Assembly: GCA_021804525.1 (NCBI GenBank)
Contig: JAJZHJ010000076.1
Coordinates: 1 to 6,794 of the forward strand
Length of the DNA stretch: 6,794 nucleotides
Direction: 5' to 3'
DNA from: Bacteroidota bacterium
GTDB lineage: Bacteria; Bacteroidota; Bacteroidia; Bacteroidales; Paludibacteraceae
Shown here: in pieces, positions 1 to 6,794 of the stretch
Layout: every line of letters begins with the position of its first letter
Position numbering within the stretch: position 1 is the stretch's first letter
Position numbers and translations under genes: made by a program
Notes under the pieces: generated by a model
The model's database searches: none
The model's input: the letters and a program-made list of their open reading frames with translations, nothing else
Told to the model about the DNA's origin: nothing

Positions 1-1149
1 TCTTTGGTGATGCAAATTGTGTAAAATGCCAAGCATGGTTTCCGCTGCTATGCGGGAGGCTCCTCGTTCTCCCAATCGAGCCTGAATTTGCTTGTAATCG
101 TCGAGCATGGAAGCTCGATAACTATCATTGTTTATTAGTTGGTTTAGTTCGTGTGAGAGGCGCTGAGTTGTCACTTGGGAGCCTATCAGTTCTAGTACCA
201 CTTGTTTTTGTGCAATAATGTTGACTAATGAGATATATGGGATACGAATGATCCATTTTCTCAAAATAGGAGTCAGTCGTGCAGGCGTCAAATGATACAC
301 AACGATTTGAGGGACGTTTAATAGTGCAGTTTCTAATGTAGCAGTACCGGATGTGACGATTGCTGCTTCGGCTTGCTGCAATAAATCGTAGGTTTGATTG
401 AAAATGAGTTTTGCAAAACGCTCATCTGATAAAAATTGCTTGTAATACGAGGGGTCTATTCCCGGCGCTCCGGCAATTACAAATTGATAATTTGGAAATT
501 GATTACAAACGGAAAGCATTAATGGTAAGTTGTCGCGAATCTCTTTTTGGCGACTTCCAGCCAATAAAGCAATAATCGGTTTATTAGACAAATCATTGCG
601 AAGCATAAATTCATCGAAAGGAATGACTTCGGATGAGGTTGCCGGTACTGCATCGAACAGTGGGTTGCCTACATAAAAAACATTATCATAATGATGTTTA
701 TGATAGAAATCGACTTCAAAAGGAAAAATGGATAATACAGCATCAACATGTTGTTTAATCTCTTTGATGCGATATTCTTTCCATGCCCATAATTTTGGGG
801 AAATGTAGTAGATGACAGGTAATCCAATTGTCATTTTGGCAAAACGAGCTATCCGTAAATTGAAGCTTGGATAATCGATCAAGATCAGTACATCGGGAGC
901 AAATTTGCGAATGGCTTTTTTTGTCGTGGCAAGGTTGCCTAAAATAGTCCTTAGATGCAGCAATATGGGAATAAATCCCATGAATGCCATCTGTCGGAGG
1001 TGAATGATTGGTTCTCCGGCTTCGGCACACATCAAATCGCCCCCCAAGAAACGAAATTCTGCGCTGATATCCACTTTTTTCAAAGCGTGCATCAGGTTCG
1101 ATCCATGCAGATCGCCAGATGCTTCGCCGGCTATAATAAAATATTTCAT
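1..1149 (-). CDS. lpxB: Lipid-A-disaccharide synthase LpxB (3' end cut by window edge)
   Basis: This is the GT19-family glycosyltransferase that joins UDP-2,3-diacylglucosamine to lipid X to make the tetraacyl disaccharide 1-phosphate of lipid A. It acts at the cytoplasmic face of the inner membrane. The frame stays open for 383 codons from ATG 1149 to base 1 with no stop, so the last residues lie outside the window. As the family is usually about 375-390 residues, little is missing. Motifs in order: AGEASGD (7-13); GGDLM (36-40); MGFIPIL (57-63); DYPSFN (92-97), whose Asp matches the proposed catalytic Asp; YYISPKLWAW (114-123); VGNPLFD (160-166); AGSRQKEI (197-204); and SGTATLE (267-273) of the UDP-sugar-binding C-terminal half. 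The start is fixed by the GEASGD block lying close to the N-terminus and by a strong GGAGG four bases upstream. It follows yidC after 42 bases and is probably cotranscribed with it. Identity is very secure. Confidence 0.96.
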   Translation of the reverse strand, partial: MKYFIIAGEASGDLHGSNLMHALKKVDISAEFRFLGGDLMCAEAGEPIIHLRQMAFMGFIPILLHLRTILGNLATTKKAIRKFAPDVLILIDYPSFNLRIARFAKMTIGLPVIYYISPKLWAWKEYRIKEIKQHVDAVLSIFPFEVDFYHKHHYDNVFYVGNPLFDAVPATSSEVIPFDEFMLRNDLSNKPIIALLAGSRQKEIRDNLPLMLSVCNQFPNYQFVIAGAPGIDPSYYKQFLSDERFAKLIFNQTYDLLQQAEAAIVTSGTATLETALLNVPQIVVYHLTPARLTPILRKWIIRIPYISLVNIIAQKQVVLELIGSQVTTQRLSHELNQLINNDSYRASMLDDYKQIQARLGERGASRIAAETMLGILHNLHHQR

Positions 1150-1153
1150 CTTT

Positions 1154-1158
1154 CCTCC
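1154..1158 (-). promoter_or_regulatory. Strong Shine-Dalgarno sequence of lpxB
   Basis: On the coding strand the bases before lpxB read ACGGAGGAAAG followed by ATG, so a full GGAGG lies four bases from the start codon. The starts of yidC, pyrG, miaA and the MBL hydrolase in this window have nothing comparable. Bacteroidota generally initiate without Shine-Dalgarno pairing, so this site stands out. It also settles the lpxB start. Confidence 0.75.
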
Positions 1159-1191
1159 GTGTTTGTTACAAATAAGAGGATATGACTCTGC

Positions 1192-3105
1192 TTATTTTCT
1201 CTTTTTCCCTGATGTATTTTGCACCTGCTCGCGTTGCATTTTCTCCAATCGATCTAAGAATCCACTTTTCTTTTTCGCTGGTTTTTTCTTGTTTGCTTCG
1301 AGTTGAGCCAAAAGTTTTTTCTCATCCACGAAATAACGAATAGCGTATGTTTGCAAAATGGTAATTAAAGTCGATACGAAATAATAGTAGCTTAATCCTG
1401 AAGCATAATCGTTGAACCAGAACCACATCAAAATAGGAGTGAAGTACATCAACATATTCATACCTGGAATTTGTTGACTGCTTTGCATTTGGGTGGACAT
1501 GTTGACTTTTGTGTAAATAAAACTCACAATGGTCATTAACAAGCAAAATAGACTGATATGGTTCCCGAAATACTGCGTTATGATTGGAATGTGCGCTTGC
1601 CATGTAATTACAGCATCGTACGATGATAAGTCCTTTGCCCACAAAAATGCCTGATGTCGCAGTTCAATGGAAGATGGGAAAAAATTGAACATGGCAATCA
1701 AAATCGGTAACTGTAGCAGCATGGGTAAACAACCACTCATGGGACTCACTCCCACTTTTTTATACAAATCCATGGTCGCTTTTTGGCGTTCCATAGCTTT
1801 ATCTGCAGGTATCTTTTCGTTAATGGCATCAATCTGAGGTTTCAAAACCCGCATTTTGGCCGATGAGACGTATGATTTATAAGTGAGCGGGAAGAGTACT
1901 AATTTGATTACCAACGTCATCAATAAGATGATGATACCATAGCTTAAAATAAAACTCCCAAAGAAGTCGAACATTGGAATAATGGCGTATCGGTTGACCC
2001 AACCAAAAATACCCCACCCAAGTGGAATGAGTTTAGTCAGTTGTAACTTCTGATCGCTTGGTATGCCATGATCAAAAGAGGCAAGCAGTGGATATTTGTT
2101 TGGCCCGAAATAAAAACGAAATCCTGGGCCAGATGCGTTTTTTGGATTGTAATTGACATACATATCTGTTTTACAACTCATCATGTAATGAGAAGAGTCA
2201 TTCTCTTGGGCTTTGCTTTCTAATGTTGTGGAAAAGAACGATTTATCGGCTATCAAAACAGAGCTGAAAAATTGGTCTTTGAACGCAACCCATTGAATCA
2301 TGTTGGGTGGTGTCTTTGTTTGATCACCCGAAGGGCTTAAGTTTTCAACGTCGGCAGCCAAAAATTTATAGTAGAGGCCGGTGTAGCGGGCTTCAAACTT
2401 ACGACCAAGTTCTTGTTGACGAATTTTTGAGTTCCATGTGAGTTCCAACCGATCTGTATTTGAAGCAACGACAGAGGCCATGTTATTACTTTTCAACTCC
2501 AAATGAACCATGTAATCATTTGGTTGGAGCGTATAAACATAGTCTAAATATGCACCATTTTCAGCATGAAGACGCATTGTGAATGAAAATGGCTTAGTTA
2601 TGGCTGTGGTATGGGTGGTATCAAGGCCGATTGGCTCAAAATAGAGATTCTGTGTGTTCAGAACACGGTTGTTGTTGGTGGCAAACGTGAATCCGAAAGC
2701 GCTTTCTTTTTCATCAAAAAGTGTGACAGGTAGAGAGTCGTACGAATGATAATCTTTCAAAACGACAGATACTATGCGACCGCCCTTGTTGCTGATAGTT
2801 ACTTTGATAACTTTGTTTTCAATGGTGTAAAAATGTTCCTGACCTTCTGCTGAAGGTGCAAATGGTCCATAAGTCGCACTGATTTGTGCTGTATCGCTTA
2901 CGTTATGTTGCAACGAGTCACCTTGTGCTGTTTGTAGGCTGTCATTCGTTGTGGCCACTTGCTTGTTGGTGGCTTGCATGGCAGCAATAGAGTCATTGAT
3001 GTGTTTTTGATACGCCAATTGGCTTTCCGATGGGCGGTTAAGCCATGAAAATCCAATCAGAATCAACGCAATGAAGACAAACCCTAAAATCGTATTTCTA
3101 TCCAT
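1192..3105 (-). CDS. yidC: Membrane protein insertase YidC (Oxa1 family)
   Basis: YidC inserts and folds inner-membrane proteins, alone or with SecYEG. The 637 residues follow the long Gram-negative plan. An N-terminal signal-anchor helix spans about 7-23. A Ser/Thr/Gln-rich linker follows (about 25-85), then a large beta-rich periplasmic P1 domain (about 90-345). The conserved insertase core comes last, with helices near 384-408, 457-477, 515-533, 547-565 and 568-592. The core has the cytoplasmic C1 hairpin KSYVSSAKMRVLKPQI (410-425), the block GCLPMLLQLPI (458-468) and SIELR (479-483). The positive residue of the hydrophilic groove, Arg366 in E. coli, appears to be Lys401 here. A basic tail (about 605-637, many KK and PAKKK) suits ribosome contact. 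The ATG at 3105 gives the usual MDRNTI start and has no Shine-Dalgarno. It lies 36 bases after pyrG and 42 before lpxB, suggesting cotranscription. Confidence 0.97.
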   Translation of the reverse strand: MDRNTILGFVFIALILIGFSWLNRPSESQLAYQKHINDSIAAMQATNKQVATTNDSLQTAQGDSLQHNVSDTAQISATYGPFAPSAEGQEHFYTIENKVIKVTISNKGGRIVSVVLKDYHSYDSLPVTLFDEKESAFGFTFATNNNRVLNTQNLYFEPIGLDTTHTTAITKPFSFTMRLHAENGAYLDYVYTLQPNDYMVHLELKSNNMASVVASNTDRLELTWNSKIRQQELGRKFEARYTGLYYKFLAADVENLSPSGDQTKTPPNMIQWVAFKDQFFSSVLIADKSFFSTTLESKAQENDSSHYMMSCKTDMYVNYNPKNASGPGFRFYFGPNKYPLLASFDHGIPSDQKLQLTKLIPLGWGIFGWVNRYAIIPMFDFFGSFILSYGIIILLMTLVIKLVLFPLTYKSYVSSAKMRVLKPQIDAINEKIPADKAMERQKATMDLYKKVGVSPMSGCLPMLLQLPILIAMFNFFPSSIELRHQAFLWAKDLSSYDAVITWQAHIPIITQYFGNHISLFCLLMTIVSFIYTKVNMSTQMQSSQQIPGMNMLMYFTPILMWFWFNDYASGLSYYYFVSTLITILQTYAIRYFVDEKKLLAQLEANKKKPAKKKSGFLDRLEKMQREQVQNTSGKKRK

Positions 3106-3141
3106 AAGTATGTGGTTGCTATAAATTAGTGCGATGCAATA

Positions 3142-4839
<1,698 letters not shown>

Positions 4840-4875
4840 CTAACGGATGAAGAAATGTCTCTCTCTAATGTTATT

Positions 4876-4899
4876 GACTAAAAAATCAATTAGTTAGTC
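4876..4899 (-). repeat. Short inverted repeat at the miaA stop codon
   Basis: GACTAA (4876-4881) and TTAGTC (4894-4899) are perfect inverted copies separated by 12 bases, and the miaA stop codon (4890-4892) falls in the loop. The transcript could form a six-pair, AT-rich stem. No U-run follows the stem on the minus strand, so it is a poor intrinsic terminator. It could slightly stabilise or pause the transcript between miaA and pyrG, or be chance. Confidence 0.3.
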
Positions 4900-5819
4900 G
4901 ATTGCGTGAATAATTGAATAAGCGTGTCTATTTTTTTTTCGAGAGGCCACATTGCATCAACCCAATGAACAGAGATTCCTCGGCGTTCCATTCCCCGAAA
5001 CCATGTCATTTGTCGTTTTGCGAATTGATGAATTGCGATTTCGAGTTGTGCGACCATCTCCTTGTATGTCAATATATGTATCAGGTACAAAGTTACATAT
5101 TTATATTCAAGCCCGTAGTAAATGAGCGATTCCGGAGAAAGTCCTTTTTCTAATAAAAAACGAACCTCATCTACCAATCCTTCCTCCAAACGTTGCCCGA
5201 GTCGTTGTGTAATCCGGCGTCGGCGTTCTTCCCGATTAATGTCAAGTCCAATAATCAGAGGATGAAGGGTAGGGTAGGTTGCCTTTTCTCTTTCCGGATT
5301 ATGTTGGTAATATTCGGCAATTTCTATTGCTCTGATTGCGCGTTTTGGCGTGTCTACATCAGTGTTATTGTGGAGTTGTTTGTGTGTCTTCAGGATGGAT
5401 TCCAATTCAATTAATGTTTTGTTTGCGAGTTGTTCTCGTAAACCCGAATTTATCGGTACCTCCTGCATTCTGTATCCTTGAAGGGCGGTTTCAAGGTACA
5501 ACCCTGTGCCTCCGCAGAGAATGGGTAATTTGCCTCGATCGATTATTTCGTTGAATGCGAGGACAAAATCACGTTGAAACTCATATACATTGTATTGGTA
5601 TCCGGCATCAACGATGTCAATCAAATGAGTTTGAATGGTTTCTCCGTTTACAGTATATTCGCAAAGATCTTTACCGGTACCAATGTTCATCCCGCGATAT
5701 ACTTGTCGTGAATCGGCGCTGATTATTTCCCCTTGCAATGCGAATGCTGCATTGGCGGCAAACGCCGTTTTCCCACATGCGGTAGGCCCTAAAATGGTCA
5801 GTAAATTATAGAATGCCAT
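4890..5819 (-). CDS. miaA: tRNA dimethylallyltransferase MiaA
   Basis: MiaA transfers a dimethylallyl group from DMAPP to N6 of adenine 37 in tRNAs that read UNN codons, the first step towards ms2i6A37. The 309 residues match the family length of about 300-315. Visible motifs: P-loop GPTACGKT (11-18), where Cys15 replaces the more usual Ser; ISADSRQVYRGMNIGTGK (33-50) with the active-site Asp; HLIDIVD (65-71); CGGTGLYLE (102-110); TPKRAIRAIEI (157-167); IGLDINREERRRRI (190-203); and FAKRQMTWFRGMERRG (266-281), the C-terminal tRNA-binding block in its Bacteroidota form. The ATG at 5819 puts the P-loop at residue 11, as usual, and has no Shine-Dalgarno. It lies 29 bases after the MBL hydrolase stop, so the two are probably cotranscribed. 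A run of nine A bases (coding strand, 4931-4939) sits 13 codons before the end. Some Bacteroidota carry two miaA paralogues; I cannot tell which this is. Confidence 0.96.
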   Translation of the reverse strand: MAFYNLLTILGPTACGKTAFAANAAFALQGEIISADSRQVYRGMNIGTGKDLCEYTVNGETIQTHLIDIVDAGYQYNVYEFQRDFVLAFNEIIDRGKLPILCGGTGLYLETALQGYRMQEVPINSGLREQLANKTLIELESILKTHKQLHNNTDVDTPKRAIRAIEIAEYYQHNPEREKATYPTLHPLIIGLDINREERRRRITQRLGQRLEEGLVDEVRFLLEKGLSPESLIYYGLEYKYVTLYLIHILTYKEMVAQLEIAIHQFAKRQMTWFRGMERRGISVHWVDAMWPLEKKIDTLIQLFTQSTN

Positions 5820-5827
5820 TGTTTTGA

Positions 5828-5846
5828 AATCGCTGATTTGGCGATT
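5828..5846 (-). repeat. Inverted repeat in the leader just before miaA
   Basis: AATCGC (5828-5833) and GCGATT (5841-5846) are perfect inverted copies around a seven-base loop. They sit in the 29-base gap between the MBL hydrolase stop and the miaA start, ending eight bases before the miaA ATG. On the transcript this is a small hairpin followed by UUCAAAACA, not a U-run, so it is not a terminator. It could shape ribosome access to a start without a Shine-Dalgarno, or be chance. Confidence 0.35.
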
Positions 5847-5848
5847 GA

Positions 5849-6484
5849 TTACAAGTATGGATTTTCTCTTTTTTCGAGACCTATGGTGGTGCTATCTCCA
5901 TGTCCTGTGTAAACTAACGTGTTATCAGGTAACGTGAGTAAGCGTTTTTGAATGCCCGAAATCAGTTGATCGTAGTTTCCTTTTGGCAAATCGGTTCTCC
6001 CGATGCTTCCTCGAAATAGTACATCACCGGCAAACAAAATACGATCTTTGTCATTGTAGAAACATAAGCTCCCCGGTGAATGACCGGGCACATGAATGGT
6101 TTTTAGTGTACTATGACCAAAGGAAATAATGTCTTCATCATTCAGATAGTGTCCAATGGGTTGAGGTTTCTCGTTGAATGGGACTCCGAAAACGGCTGAC
6201 TGGGCAGGTAATTGATCGAGCAGAAATTCATCTGCTGCATGTGCTTCGGGTTCAACGCCGAAGGTATGGAACACAAAGCCGTTGCCAAAGACATGATCTA
6301 AGTGCAAGTGTGTATTGATCACATGTTTTACGATCAGTTTCTTCTCTTCAATGGCATGTCGTAATTTTTCTCGTTCTTTCACGGTTAAGCATCCTGCATC
6401 AACGATTACGCATTCAAGCGTATCATCGTAAGCAAGATAGGTGTTTTCCATAAATGGATTGAAAACAAATGATTCGATATTCAT
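5849..6484 (-). CDS. MBL-fold metallo-hydrolase, glyoxalase II-like
   Basis: This 211-residue cytoplasmic enzyme belongs to the metallo-beta-lactamase fold, in the short glyoxalase-II-like (YcbL/GloB-type) group. The full dinuclear metal set is visible: His59, His61, Asp63 and His64 in THLHLDH (58-64), His135 in HVPGHSPGS (131-139), bridging Asp154 in LFAGDVLF (150-157), and His195 in YTGHG (192-196). The segment GSIGRTDLP (159-167) and the ending ENPYL are also typical. It lacks the C-terminal helical domain that binds glutathione in classical glyoxalase II (about 250 residues). Hydrolysis of a thioester of another low-molecular-weight thiol is therefore plausible, but the substrate cannot be read from sequence. 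The ATG at 6484 gives the expected FNPFMENTYL opening and has no Shine-Dalgarno. miaA follows after 29 bases; the unrecognised gene ends 55 bases upstream. The fold is certain, the exact substrate is not. Confidence 0.93.
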   Translation of the reverse strand: MNIESFVFNPFMENTYLAYDDTLECVIVDAGCLTVKEREKLRHAIEEKKLIVKHVINTHLHLDHVFGNGFVFHTFGVEPEAHAADEFLLDQLPAQSAVFGVPFNEKPQPIGHYLNDEDIISFGHSTLKTIHVPGHSPGSLCFYNDKDRILFAGDVLFRGSIGRTDLPKGNYDQLISGIQKRLLTLPDNTLVYTGHGDSTTIGLEKRENPYL

Positions 6485-6539
6485 TCGCGGAAATATTTGT
6501 TATTGTTGTGAATGGCTGTTGTTTGAAACTGTACGCTTA

Positions 6540-6794
6540 TCAAGGTAAAATGACGTTTTGTTGTCCATTCCCTTTTGTGGTATTTGTATTGGTTGTTGTG
6601 GAAAACTTCGGAAGCAGTTTTGTTTCGTAAAATTGAATGTAATCTTTCAAATTCTCGCCTCCGAGCAGCTTTTTGAGGTTGTCGTCTGTTATAACCCACA
6701 TCTGTGCATCTACTTTGTTGAGAGCCTCTTTAATCGATGTGTCGTCATGCAGCAACTGTTCATAATAAATGGCATCGCTGAAATTGTTGAAATC
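6540..6794 (-). CDS. Unrecognised protein, C-terminal 84 residues only
   Basis: The frame is open from the right edge of the window to a TGA at 6540-6542, so the start and most of the protein lie outside. I do not recognise the family. The visible part begins DFNNFSDAIYYEQLL, continues with a charged, probably helical region containing VDAQMWVITDDNLKKLLGG, then DYIQFYETKLLPKF. It ends in a Thr/Asn/Gly/Gln-rich tail (visible residues 65-84, bases 6543-6602) that looks disordered. No membrane segment, cysteine cluster or catalytic motif is apparent. I judge it real for three reasons: the frame continues through the edge, the composition is protein-like with conserved-looking aromatic residues, and it lies co-directional 55 bases upstream of the hydrolase. 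An in-frame TTG at 6755 would not be the start, since the frame extends past it. Coding nature is likely; function is unknown. Confidence 0.7.
   Translation of the reverse strand, partial: DFNNFSDAIYYEQLLHDDTSIKEALNKVDAQMWVITDDNLKKLLGGENLKDYIQFYETKLLPKFSTTTNTNTTKGNGQQNVILP

Noticed and set aside
1163..1173. Palindrome TTTGTTACAAA between yidC and lpxB.
   Set aside because: The arms are separated by one base, so it cannot form an RNA hairpin, and a single short AT-rich palindrome is weak evidence for an operator.
955..1306. Plus-strand frames of 76 and 100 codons opposite lpxB and the end of yidC.
   Set aside because: They are antisense to well-supported coding sequence, with no recognisable domain or ribosome binding site.
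1322..1642. Minus-strand frame of 106 codons inside yidC.
   Set aside because: It overlaps the strongly conserved insertase core in another frame and has Cys/His/Tyr-rich shadow composition.
4914..5554. Three plus-strand frames opposite miaA.
   Set aside because: They are antisense shadows with no protein features, and miaA is intact on the other strand.
6481..6699. Minus-strand frame of 72 codons whose TGA overlaps the MBL hydrolase ATG as ATGA, suggesting translational coupling.
   Set aside because: It starts on a GTG inside the unrecognised gene, is closed by a stop shortly upstream, and has a random-looking composition rich in Arg, His and Asn. The frame ending at 6540 runs through the window edge and is the better coding candidate.

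Overview
The window is a stretch of housekeeping chromosome from a Gram-negative member of the Bacteroidota, probably Bacteroidales. Three things point there. CTP synthase carries the phylum-style block [19 protein letters not shown], YidC starts with a MDRNTI-type anchor followed by a large periplasmic domain, and MiaA ends in a FAKRQMTWFRGMER-type block. Five of the six gene starts I could examine or infer also lack a Shine-Dalgarno sequence, as expected in this phylum. The presence of lpxB shows that the organism makes lipid A. I cannot name a genus from this sequence.

All genes lie on the minus strand, so transcription runs from the right edge to the left. In transcription order they are: the C-terminal 84 residues of an unrecognised protein (6540-6794, 5' end outside the window); a glyoxalase-II-like metallo-beta-lactamase-fold hydrolase (5849-6484); tRNA dimethylallyltransferase miaA (4890-5819); CTP synthase pyrG (3142-4746, with an alternative upstream GTG at 4809); membrane protein insertase yidC (1192-3105); and lipid-A-disaccharide synthase lpxB (1-1149, stop codon beyond the left edge). 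The gaps are about 55, 29, 80 or 143, 36 and 42 bases, so there is no gene-free stretch above 300 bases. No tRNA, rRNA, CRISPR array, insertion sequence or prophage signal was seen.

The layout reads as one or two co-directional operons. The widest gap, before pyrG, holds a perfect match to the Bacteroidota -7 promoter box TAnnTTTG. pyrG-yidC-lpxB may therefore form its own transcription unit: CTP for nucleic acids, phospholipids and CMP-activated sugars, insertion of inner-membrane proteins, and a committed step of lipid A synthesis. The upstream genes contribute tRNA A37 modification and probably thioester detoxification.

I found no novel defence, mobile or biosynthetic system. The observations worth a second look are small: the pyrG start and promoter, a strong ribosome binding site found only before lpxB, short inverted repeats at two gene junctions, a nine-A run near the end of miaA, and the unrecognised partial gene at the right edge.
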